Source of the DNA: an uncultured Eubacterium sp.
GTDB taxonomy: Bacteria > Bacillota_A > Clostridia > Lachnospirales > Lachnospiraceae
Direction: 5' to 3'
Length of the DNA: 5,153 nucleotides
Assembly (NCBI GenBank): GCA_910589045.1
Contig: CAJUSH010000074.1
Location: 1-5,153, forward strand
Part shown: piece after piece, positions 1-4,491 of the stretch
Layout: the number at the start of each line of letters is the position of its first letter
Numbering within the stretch: position 1 is the stretch's first letter
Program-made: the position numbers and the translations under genes
Notes under the pieces: model-generated
Seen by the model: the letters and a program-made list of their open reading frames with translations, nothing else
Told to the model about the DNA's origin: nothing
The model's database searches: none

Positions 1-51
1 GGACAAACGGTTTTCAAGACCGCCTCGTTATGACCACTTCGATACCTCTCC
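1..51 (-). tRNA. tRNA-Ser(UGA), 5' part only; 3' end lies beyond the window edge
   Basis: Read on the minus strand from 51 the sequence begins GGAGAGGTATCGAAGTGGTC, the usual 5' acceptor strand and D-arm of bacterial tRNA-Ser. The anticodon arm follows: stem GCGGT/ACCGT (first pair a G-U wobble) around the 7-nt loop CTTGAAA, which puts the anticodon TGA at complement 14-16. This anticodon decodes UCA and other UCN serine codons. The remaining bases (GTTTGTCC) lead into the long variable arm of a class II tRNA. The rest of the variable arm, the T-arm and the 3' acceptor strand are missing because the window ends. A near-consensus promoter stands just upstream (88-116). The same bases read on the plus strand do not give a sensible tRNA. 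Confidence 0.93.
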
Positions 52-87
52 GTGCAGCAGACTGCTCTTGCGCAATCAGCGAATATT

Positions 88-116
88 ATATTAGCATCTG
101 ATTCCAGATATGTCAA
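88..116 (-). promoter_or_regulatory. Promoter of the tRNA-Ser gene
   Basis: On the minus strand a perfect TTGACA (-35, complement 111-116) is followed after 17 nt by TAATAT (-10, complement 88-93). TGC immediately before the -10 box makes it an extended -10 element. The predicted start lies near 81, about 30 nt before the tRNA 5' end at 51, leaving a short leader for RNase P to remove. It is the best-matching promoter in the window, as expected for a stable RNA gene. Confidence 0.85.
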
Positions 117-193
117 GAACTTATTTAAATTTTTTTATGTTTTATTTTATCTTCTGATTTGCTGCCCTTATTAAAGGTGCTGTCAATTTTCAC

Positions 194-209
194 TTATCAT
201 TTATGATAA
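194..209. promoter_or_regulatory. 16-nt palindrome, candidate regulator operator
   Basis: TTATCAT-TT-ATGATAA is a perfect inverted repeat of two 7-nt arms around a 2-nt centre. It lies in the otherwise AT-rich intergenic DNA between the divergent tRNA-Ser and XRE regulator genes, about 55 bp upstream of the TATAAT box at 265-270. XRE/Cro-CI regulators bind as dimers to short palindromes and often control their own gene, so this is a natural operator candidate. The distance to the -10 box is long for simple repression. A TGTCAA (TTGACA on minus) abuts it at 181-186, but I see no matching -10 box for that. Confidence 0.4.
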
Positions 210-242
210 TTCATATTTAACACCAATGCACATATACTTATC

Positions 243-270
243 TTAATAGAAACCATACAATCAATATAAT
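243..270 (+). promoter_or_regulatory. Probable promoter of the XRE regulator
   Basis: A perfect TATAAT lies at 265-270. The best -35 match is the weak TTAATA at 243-248, with a 16-nt spacer. The predicted start near 277 gives a leader of about 70 nt before the ATG at 347. The strong -10 and poor -35 suggest either a weak promoter or one helped by a regulator. Confidence 0.5.
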
Positions 271-315
271 TGCGAAGGTCCGGCCGACGTTACGATTAGC
301 TGCGCCTTTCGCAAT
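269..315 (+). repeat. Inverted repeat in the leader region of the XRE gene
   Basis: ATTGCGAAGG (269-278) is complementary to CCTTTCGCAAT (305-315), with one bulged T and a 26-nt loop containing CGGCCG. The left arm overlaps the -10 region, and the predicted transcription start near 277 would cut that arm off. The repeat could therefore act as DNA (a binding site) or as RNA in a longer transcript. It ends about 30 nt before the start codon and is not followed by a T-run, so it is not an intrinsic terminator. Confidence 0.4.
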
Positions 316-346
316 GCACAATTTACTTTAAGTGAAAGGGAAAACT

Positions 347-673
347 ATGATCTTAAAAGTCGACCAACGAATCCATATGTTACGAGAACAGTCCGGTATG
401 ACTCAACAGGATTTAGCTCTCCGACTCGGTGTTACACGCTCCAGCGTCAATTCCTGGGAAATGGGTATTTCAACTCCTACAACCGAAAAAATCGCAGAAA
501 TGGCTCTTTTGTTTAAAACCTCTGCCGATTACATTCTCGGTATATCCTCCGAAAAGGCATTGAAGTTGAATGATTTTACAATGGATCAGCAGGAGCTTGT
601 GTATCGATTGATTCAATACTTTGATAAAACCTCAGATAACCCACCGAAGGTTGAGAAGAAAAAGAGGCTGTGA
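347..673 (+). CDS. XRE/Cro-CI family helix-turn-helix regulator, 108 aa
   Basis: A small DNA-binding protein that probably acts as a transcriptional repressor. The HTH_3 domain occupies about residues 5-65: the helix around MLREQSGMTQ, the turn and recognition helix in LALRLGVTRSSVNSWEMG, then the typical PTTEKIAEMALLFKTSADYILG tail of the fold. Residues 70-95 form a second helical part, and the C-terminus is strongly basic (KVEKKKRL). No peptidase, ligand-binding or toxin domain is attached. A GTG at 332 is in frame, but the ATG at 347 is preferred because GAAAGGG lies 6 nt before it and nothing like a ribosome site precedes 332. The gene stands alone: an upstream palindrome (194-209) may be its operator, and no partner gene follows before the IS200 remnant. 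Its target is unknown; a phage- or island-type origin is possible but not shown. Confidence 0.87.
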   Translation: MILKVDQRIHMLREQSGMTQQDLALRLGVTRSSVNSWEMGISTPTTEKIAEMALLFKTSADYILGISSEKALKLNDFTMDQQELVYRLIQYFDKTSDNPPKVEKKKRL

Positions 674-688
674 AAAAAGCCCCTGCTT

Positions 689-719
689 ATAGAACCACCG
701 GCTCTGCCGATGGTTCTAT
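689..719. repeat. Hairpin 1 of three downstream of the XRE gene
   Basis: ATAGAACCA (689-697) pairs with TGGTTCTAT (711-719). After one C/A mismatch the stem continues as CGGC/GCCG around a TCT loop, giving 13 pairs in all. It begins 16 nt after the XRE stop codon. No T-run follows on the plus strand. On the minus strand the stem is followed by a 10-nt gap and then T6, so it is at best a weak terminator in that direction. The AACCACCGG...CCGATGGTT pattern resembles the right-end hairpin of the IS200 element nearby (1480-1500), so it may be a relic end of a related element. Confidence 0.6.
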
Positions 720-723
720 TGTT

Positions 724-783
724 ATCGGCTTTAGCCGGTTGAGTGCGCCTCTGTTTTTCGTGTTCTGAAAAACGGAAGCGTGC
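724..783. repeat. Hairpins 2 and 3 downstream of the XRE gene
   Basis: Hairpin 2 pairs ATCGGC (724-729) with GCCGGT (734-739) around a TTTA loop. Hairpin 3 begins 4 nt later: bases 743-759 pair with 767-783 around a 7-nt loop, 16 of 17 positions paired counting three G-T wobbles, with the core GTTTTTC/GAAAAAC. Together with hairpin 1 they fill almost all the DNA between the XRE gene and the left end of the IS200 remnant. None is followed directly by a T-run on the plus strand. Confidence 0.55.
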
Positions 784-788
784 GAAAC

Positions 789-812
789 AAAAAAACACCT
801 GCTATGCGGGTG
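789..812 (-). terminator. Intrinsic terminator on minus strand, doubling as IS200 left-end hairpin
   Basis: On the minus strand CACCCGC (812-806) pairs with GCAGGTG (802-796) around an ATA loop, with one wobble, and is followed immediately by seven T residues (795-789). This is a textbook Rho-independent terminator for transcripts coming from the IS interior or from the glycan operon to the right. In IS200 itself a terminator at the left end is known to protect the transposase from outside transcription. On the plus strand no T-run follows, so it would work in one direction only. Confidence 0.65.
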
Positions 813-834
813 GTGTAACAAGTGCTTATAGCAC

Positions 835-901
835 AAAAATCACCTTTCCGTTATGATAGAGTTGCTCAAGCTACTACATAACGAAAGGAAAGGTGATTTT
901 T
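835..901 (+). promoter_or_regulatory. Translation-blocking hairpin in the tnpA leader
   Basis: AAAAATCACCTTTCC (835-849) is perfectly complementary to GGAAAGGTGATTTTT (887-901): 15 pairs. After a 4-nt bulge (883-886) the stem goes on for 6 more pairs, GTTATG (850-855) with CATAAC (877-882), around a 21-nt loop. The right arm contains the ribosome site AAAGGTG and ends one base before the ATG at 902, so folding would hide translation initiation. Ribosome-site masking in the tnpA leader is known for IS200 of enteric bacteria and keeps transposition rare. Here the sequence differs but the arrangement is the same. Confidence 0.8.
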
Positions 902-1359
902 ATGGCTAACAAGACAAACAGCATGGCACATACGAAATGGATGTGCAAGTACCACATTGTCTTTACTCCCAAGTATGGACGAAAAGCGATTTATAATCAA
1001 TACAAAGAAAGCATGCGTGCGTGACATTATATAACAGCTTTGTGCGTATAAGGGAGCGGAGATTATCGAAGGGCATCTGATGCCCGACCATATCACATGC
1101 TGGTAAGCATACCGCCAAAGTACAGCGTGTCAAGTTTCATAGGGTATCTGAAAGGGAAAATGCCCTGATGATATTCGACAAGCACGCAAACCTGAAATAC
1201 AAATATGAAAACCGGCATTTCTGGGCGGAGGGATATTACGTCAGCACAGCAGGCCTGAACGAGGCAACGATAAAGAAGTATATCCAGGATCAGGAGAAAA
1301 GTGACATAATGCAGGACAAGTTAAGCGTGAAGGAATACGAGGCCCCCTTCAAGGGGTAG
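902..1359 (+). pseudogene. tnpA: Broken IS200-type transposase TnpA (Y1 HUH family)
   Basis: Intact relatives are about 150-residue Y1 transposases that nick and join single-stranded DNA. The product begins MANKTNSMAHTKWMCKYHIV and runs 40 codons to a TGA at 1022, caused by a GCGT tandem duplication near 1017-1022. In the restored frame a TAA replaces the expected CAA at 1032-1034. The conserved EGHLMPDHIHMLVS segment, which carries the HUH metal-binding histidines, loses one base at about 1095, so the second histidine is gone in the DNA as it stands. A further base is lost near 1160. The last open stretch (1168-1359) keeps the FWAEGYYVS and KKYIQDQ motifs, the latter with the expected catalytic tyrosine. 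Three frameshifts and a stop mean no active enzyme can be made here. The ends could still be moved by a related TnpA acting in trans. The positions of the lesions rest on my memory of intact homologues. Confidence 0.9.
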
Positions 1360-1479
1360 CCGGTATTACGAACGCCCTTTGAAGGGCGGCAACGAGTCAA
1401 GGGCGTAGTGGCTTGAATGAAGTGAAAGCCAGCGTCTTTAAGCGCCGGCCGGTAACAGCCGCTTATATCTGCAGAGCAA
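1360..1479 (+). other. Structured noncoding tail of the IS200 element
   Basis: Between the tnpA stop and the right-end hairpin lie about 120 bases rich in short inverted repeats: CGCCCT-TTGA-AGGGCG (1373-1388), GGCTT...AAGCC near 1410-1431 and a GCCGGCCGG run near 1443-1452. The first hairpin echoes CCCC-TTCAA-GGGG in the last tnpA codons (1346-1358), and TACGA recurs at 1336 and 1367, suggesting an imperfect 31-bp tandem duplication. No open frame of note crosses it. It could fold as the single-stranded DNA transposase substrate or be part of an RNA; the sequence alone does not decide. Confidence 0.45.
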
Positions 1480-1500
1480 ACCACCCGTTTGACGGGTGGT
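1480..1500 (+). repeat. IS200 right-end hairpin
   Basis: ACCACCCG (1480-1487) and CGGGTGGT (1493-1500) form a perfect 8-bp stem around TTTGA. In the IS200/IS605 family the right-end hairpin is read by TnpA in single-stranded form and the cleavage site lies a few bases 3' of it. The match of CGGGTGGT to the left-end hairpin supports this assignment. No T-run follows on either strand, so it is not a strong terminator. Confidence 0.75.
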
Positions 1501-1577
1501 TATGATTTTAGATATATTTGATGTGAAGCGTAATCCTCTTTTCTATACTGGACTGTTTTTTCACTGTCTCTTTTTCC

Positions 1578-2207
1578 TTATCGCCCTTTCTTTCTCTGCC
1601 CCTCTGCGGTTCCCATAAACTCCTCCATCGTGGCATTTCCTTCCTGGCTGATACCTGAGCGGCGCAATACCTTTCCGACTGTCATAAGAATAATGACCAG
1701 ATCAAAGAAAAAAGACTCCCTTTTTACATATTGGATGTCATACTCAAATTTTTGCTCCCATGTAATCGCATTCCGCCCGTTCACCTGTGCCCATCCGGTA
1801 AGCCCGGGACGCACGTCATGCCGGTGTCTCTGGCGCTTATTATAGCGGGGAAGATACCGTACCAGAAGCGGCCGCGGCCCTACAATGCTCATGTCCCCCT
1901 TAAAAATGTTCCAAAGCTCCGGCAGCTCATCCAGGCTCGTTGCGCGAAGCAGCCTTCCGAATTCCGTCAAACGTTCCTCATCGGAAAGCAGTGCGCCCTT
2001 CGCATCCCTTTCATCGGTCATGCTGCGGAATTTGTACATTTTGAAGATTTTGCCGTACCGCCCCGGACGCTCCTGGGAAAAAAGCACCGGCCTGCCAAGC
2101 TTTATGCGCACCAGCACCGCCAGCACAACATAGACCGGCGAAAGCACAAGGAGTGCGATCCCGGATAATACCAGATCCATCCCTCTTTTTATAATACGAT
2201 CATACAT
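1578..2207 (-). CDS. PglC-like phosphoglycosyl transferase (bacterial sugar transferase), 209 aa
   Basis: Membrane enzyme that transfers a sugar-1-phosphate from a UDP-sugar to undecaprenyl phosphate, the first membrane step of capsule, exopolysaccharide or glycoprotein glycan assembly. The length and layout match the minimal PglC form, without the extra N-terminal membrane domain of WbaP/WcaJ. Residues 10-34 form the re-entrant membrane helix with the Ser23-Pro24 motif. A basic stretch with KMYKFRSM follows. Asp93-Glu94 in SLDELPELWN is the catalytic dyad, at the same numbers as in Campylobacter PglC. GDMSIVGPRPL (105-115) and RPGLTGWAQVNGR (133-145) are family signatures. The start at 2207 has AGGAGGAG five bases upstream. 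It begins 18 nt after the acetyltransferase stop, so the two are almost certainly cotranscribed. The tail after residue 190 is polar and not conserved. Which sugar is transferred cannot be told; a di-N-acetyl sugar is suggested by the neighbour. Confidence 0.93.
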   Translation of the reverse strand: MYDRIIKRGMDLVLSGIALLVLSPVYVVLAVLVRIKLGRPVLFSQERPGRYGKIFKMYKFRSMTDERDAKGALLSDEERLTEFGRLLRATSLDELPELWNIFKGDMSIVGPRPLLVRYLPRYNKRQRHRHDVRPGLTGWAQVNGRNAITWEQKFEYDIQYVKRESFFFDLVIILMTVGKVLRRSGISQEGNATMEEFMGTAEGQRKKGR

Positions 2208-2225
2208 AACGTCTCCTCCTGAGTT

Positions 2226-2870
2226 TTACGCTTTTATGACATGTGCCGGATTTCCAACTGCCGTAACACCGGCCGGAATATCTCTGATCACAACCGAACC
2301 GGCTCCCACAGTGCTCTCCCGTCCAATTGACAGCCCCTGGATCAAATGCGCCCCGGTTCCGATCTCCGTGCATGCCCCAATCGTTACGGCCCCGGACACA
2401 TTGACACTCGGATACAGGGTCACAAAATCCTCCGTGACCACGTCATGTCCGATCGTACAGTCCAGATTGATGATATTAAAGCTGCCCAGCCGGATGTTGA
2501 CCGTGAGTATGTTTCCGGCACAGATGATATTGCCCTCTCCCATTTCAACACGCTCTGACATAAGGACAGATGGATCAATCAAATTCGGAACATCAAGACA
2601 TTCACACGCTTTCAGCTTTGCAATCAGCTTCCTGCGCACCCCGGAATTTCCGATGGCACAGGCCACTGCTACCCTCTCCCCTGCTCCTTCATGTGCATGG
2701 ACAAAGCCGTCCACCGTATCAACAACCGGATAGTCATTGACCATACCCGTGAGATTATCATCCAGATAGCCCTTGATCCGCCACCGCTCCTGTGCTCCAT
2801 TGATTCTTTCAATGAGCCATTGGACCTCACGTCCAAAGCCCCCTGCACCAATAATATAGATATCCTGCAT
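2226..2870 (-). CDS. PglD/NeuD-type sugar O/N-acetyltransferase, left-handed beta-helix, 214 aa
   Basis: Probably acetylates the 4-amino group of a UDP-amino sugar with acetyl-CoA, as PglD does, or O-acetylates a sugar as NeuD does. The N-terminal Rossmann-like domain starts with the family hallmark IYIIGAGGFGREV (residues 4-16) and has GYLDD near 34-38. From about residue 100 hexapeptide repeats build a left-handed beta-helix: MGEGNIICAGN, LGSFNIINLD, VTIGACTEIG, IGRESTVGAGSVVIRD. The C-terminus has the usual GNPAHVIKA. His142 in TIGHDVV sits where the catalytic base of PglD lies. The frame is open back to 2993, but the ATG at 2870 is preferred: it places the Rossmann motif at the N-terminus, and AAGGGGGA lies 4 nt before it. 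It pairs with the PglC-like gene 18 nt downstream, the usual partner. No aminotransferase to make its substrate is present in the window. Confidence 0.9.
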   Translation of the reverse strand: MQDIYIIGAGGFGREVQWLIERINGAQERWRIKGYLDDNLTGMVNDYPVVDTVDGFVHAHEGAGERVAVACAIGNSGVRRKLIAKLKACECLDVPNLIDPSVLMSERVEMGEGNIICAGNILTVNIRLGSFNIINLDCTIGHDVVTEDFVTLYPSVNVSGAVTIGACTEIGTGAHLIQGLSIGRESTVGAGSVVIRDIPAGVTAVGNPAHVIKA

Positions 2871-3213
2871 AAAATCCCCCTTTTTGTCACTTAATCCTTC
2901 ACGCAGCATCAGCCGCCCGCCATCCCTTTGTAAACGCCCCTCCTCTGCCCTGTAAATATCATAACGGGTGTCCATTCCAAGAGCCTGCGGCAATCATCAT
3001 GATCACTCTTCCATGCTGAATACCGATCGAGGCCATAATCGCCGCCTCCCTCCTGTTTGAAGCACAGACGGTGCCCCGTCAAATACAAGAATCCACCGTT
3101 CCGATATAGCTTCCGGCAAATAATCATACCCAGGAACACACTACCAAGACTTCCACATGCAACCAAATATTATATTTTGATTTTATATTTGTTCTTCATT
3201 TCCTTCTTTCAGG
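2871..3213 (-). other. 343-bp stretch between two operon genes with no convincing gene
   Basis: This separates the glycosyltransferase stop codon from the acetyltransferase start, whereas the other intra-operon gap is 18 nt. On the minus strand a TTG-started frame runs 3166-2909 (85 codons), and the acetyltransferase frame is open from 2993; neither product resembles a family I know and neither has a good ribosome site. The first 45 bases after the stop are very AT-rich and include TATAAT (complement 3169-3174) without a usable -35 box. The rest has a base composition like the flanking genes, which suggests decayed coding DNA. I see no terminator, so the operon probably reads through. Confidence 0.4.
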
Positions 3214-4374
3214 TTATTTTTCCACGCTCTCATAGATCCGCTTCATGCGTTCCAAAACCCTTTCCTGCCGAAAGGAATGCAGCCTGCGATAAGCACGTTC
3301 GACGGATTGCTCCGTACGCTTTTTCAATGTGCTCCGGATTCTTCCGCCGTCAGGCACTTTGTCCTTTGCGATCCCCATTTTCTTTTGCAGACATTTTACC
3401 AGCTGTGATACATTTCGCGGCTGAAACATGCAGCTTTTGTCGATAATTAAATCTCGATTTCCTCGTATTGCAGAGCAAAGAACCGGCACCTTGCCTGCGA
3501 TGGCTTCCATTAACGCAACCGGCAGTCCCTCCTGCACAGACGGAAAAACGAACAGATCCGCCGCCTGACACAGCGCTGCCACATCCTCCCGGTGTCCCAG
3601 TAATGTTACCTGCGACTCCATGTGATATTCCCGTATTTTTAATGCAAATCGCTCCGCAAACGCTCCCTCGCCGCAAATAAAATATCTGATACAGGGTAAA
3701 TTCAGTTCCTTTAGCGCATCAATCACAAGCTCCTGATTCTTTCTTTCACTGAGCTCACCCACCGACAAAAGCATGACCTCATCCTCTGTTACACCGAGCT
3801 CCGCCCGCTTCTTTTTTGCAGCGTCCAAAGAAGGCGCAAATTTTTCCAGATCGATACCGACTCCCGGAACATATTCTATCTTTTTTGCGTGAAAATGCCG
3901 TTTTGCAAAGGCGTAATCCTCCGTATTGATCGTGATCAGAACGTCTGTCCACCACGCGCAGAGCCATTCAACCGGATAAAAAATCAGCCAGTTTTTTAAC
4001 GGCGCGCCTTTGAAAAAGTGAAAGCCGTGCGCCGTATACAGTATGCGCGTACCTGCTTTTTGCTTTCTGCGCATCGCTAAACGGGTCAAAACACCGCCGA
4101 CCGGCGTATGACAATGTACAAATGCAAAACGCTCCGCGTCTGCTAACGCCTTCAGCTGCCTGTATGCCGTGAGATTCGTCCCGGACAGGGGCGAACGCGC
4201 AAAATCAATTTGATGCCGGACGACCTGGAGCTGCGGCACTGCATCCATCTCATCCAAGCACCAGTTAGCCGCACAGTGAACCTCATACCCCTTTGCTTTA
4301 AGCAGCTCTATGCTATTTTTTTCAAAATTTAAAAAGCGGCCAACCGTCGCTACAATCAACACCTGTTTTGCCAT
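3214..4374 (-). CDS. GT4-type glycosyltransferase (two Rossmann domains), 386 aa
   Basis: Cytoplasmic, membrane-associated retaining glycosyltransferase of the GT4 group (Pfam Glyco_transf_4 plus Glycos_transf_1), likely to add a sugar from a nucleotide donor to a lipid-linked glycan, in the manner of PglA or the CapM/Eps enzymes. N-terminal domain about residues 3-170: VLIVATVGRFLNFEKNSIELL, VHCHTPVGGVLTR (86-98), LYTAHGFHFFKG (112-123). The C-terminal domain starts near YVPGVGID (168-175). SVGELSERKN (204-213) is the nucleotide-binding loop region, FICGEG (232-237) follows, and E282-GLPVALM-E290 is the EX7E motif of the family. The C-terminal helix crossing back to domain 1 is present (LERMKRIYESVEK). 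The ATG at 4374 is chosen because it gives the usual short N-terminus. The frame is open to a GTG at 4437, but that lies on the promoter's -10 box. The ribosome site is modest (GGTGGGAAG). The acceptor and the sugar are unknown. Confidence 0.92.
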   Translation of the reverse strand: MAKQVLIVATVGRFLNFEKNSIELLKAKGYEVHCAANWCLDEMDAVPQLQVVRHQIDFARSPLSGTNLTAYRQLKALADAERFAFVHCHTPVGGVLTRLAMRRKQKAGTRILYTAHGFHFFKGAPLKNWLIFYPVEWLCAWWTDVLITINTEDYAFAKRHFHAKKIEYVPGVGIDLEKFAPSLDAAKKKRAELGVTEDEVMLLSVGELSERKNQELVIDALKELNLPCIRYFICGEGAFAERFALKIREYHMESQVTLLGHREDVAALCQAADLFVFPSVQEGLPVALMEAIAGKVPVLCSAIRGNRDLIIDKSCMFQPRNVSQLVKCLQKKMGIAKDKVPDGGRIRSTLKKRTEQSVERAYRRLHSFRQERVLERMKRIYESVEK

Positions 4375-4420
4375 TTCTTCCCACCCCGACGCATTCTTTT
4401 GACAGTCAGTTCTCTGCCAT

Positions 4421-4463
4421 AAGCCTAATTGTACCACAATCTCTTCCTATATGAAATAGGCTT
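4421..4463. repeat. 7-bp inverted repeats flanking the operon promoter
   Basis: AAGCCTA at 4421-4427 and its reverse complement TAGGCTT at 4457-4463 enclose 29 bp that contain the -10 box and the weak -35 region of the glycosyltransferase promoter. The recombinase gene ends only 29 bp beyond the right arm. Invertible promoters have this topology, but known ones usually have longer repeats and longer inverted segments, so this may be only a hairpin, a protein site or chance. Confidence 0.35.
4428..4433 (-). promoter_or_regulatory. Probable promoter -10 box of the glycosyltransferase operon
   Basis: On the minus strand TGGTACAAT gives an extended -10 element (TACAAT at complement 4428-4433). 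The -35 region is poor (TTTCAT with a 17-nt spacer). Transcription would start near 4421, giving a leader of about 47 nt before the ATG at 4374. The -10 lies inside the near-palindrome ATTGT-GGT-ACAAT (complement 4428-4440), and the whole promoter is flanked by AAGCCTA (4421-4427) and TAGGCTT (4457-4463). This suggests control by a bound protein or recombination. Confidence 0.5.
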
Positions 4464-4491
4464 TCCGAAAACCGCTCTGCAGCAATCCCGC

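Larger units (their letters stand above)
789..1510 (+). mobile_element. Decayed IS200-type insertion sequence (IS200/IS605 family, tnpA only)
   Basis: About 0.7 kb, the normal size of single-gene IS200 elements. Left to right it holds: a left-end hairpin (796-812), a small hairpin GTGCT-TAT-AGCAC (822-834), a long inverted repeat covering the transposase ribosome site (835-901), a broken tnpA (902-1359), a structured noncoding tail (1360-1479) and a right-end hairpin ACCACCCG-TTTGA-CGGGTGGT (1480-1500). There are no terminal inverted repeats and no visible target duplication, as expected for this family, which moves as single-stranded DNA and recognises subterminal hairpins. Both end hairpins share CGGGTGGT. 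No tnpB is present. The exact ends cannot be fixed from one copy; the limits given are approximate. It lies 77 bp beyond the stop codon of the phosphoglycosyl transferase gene, in the opposite orientation. Confidence 0.85.

Noticed and set aside
1..51. tRNA read on the plus strand with a TCA anticodon (selenocysteine-like)
   Set aside because: The anticodon-like loop is only the complement of the tRNA-Ser arm. The D-arm and acceptor strand fit only the minus strand.
332..346. GTG at 332 as start of the XRE protein
   Set aside because: The GAAAGGG ribosome site overlaps these codons and is correctly spaced for the ATG at 347.
613..1096. Minus-strand frames at 613-798 and 866-1096
   Set aside because: They run across the hairpin cluster, the IS left end and the antisense of tnpA. 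No motif or start signal supports them.
1731..2168. 145-codon open frame on the plus strand, and others at 1630-1845 and 1885-2133
   Set aside because: They lie opposite the well-supported sugar transferase gene, have no family resemblance and no ribosome site. They are by-products of its codon use.
2236..2733. 165-codon plus-strand open frame
   Set aside because: Antisense to the PglD-like gene, whose Rossmann and hexapeptide motifs are clear. The plus-strand product is rich in Ser/Thr/Pro with no recognisable domain.
2871..2993. N-terminal extension of the acetyltransferase to 2993
   Set aside because: It would add 41 residues before the Rossmann motif that normally begins this family, and a ribosome site stands just before 2870.
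2909..3166. 85-codon minus-strand frame in the operon gap as a real gene
   Set aside because: It would need a TTG start without a ribosome site, and the product resembles nothing known. It is described as part of the unexplained gap instead.
3057..3446. 129-codon plus-strand open frame overlapping the glycosyltransferase 3' end
   Set aside because: Half of it is antisense to the glycosyltransferase; the product has no known motif and no ribosome site was found.
4399..4427. Plus-strand promoter starting from the perfect TTGACA at 4399-4404
   Set aside because: At 17 nt the -10 position reads AGCCTA and nothing nearby fits well. It would also only transcribe the recombinase gene in antisense.
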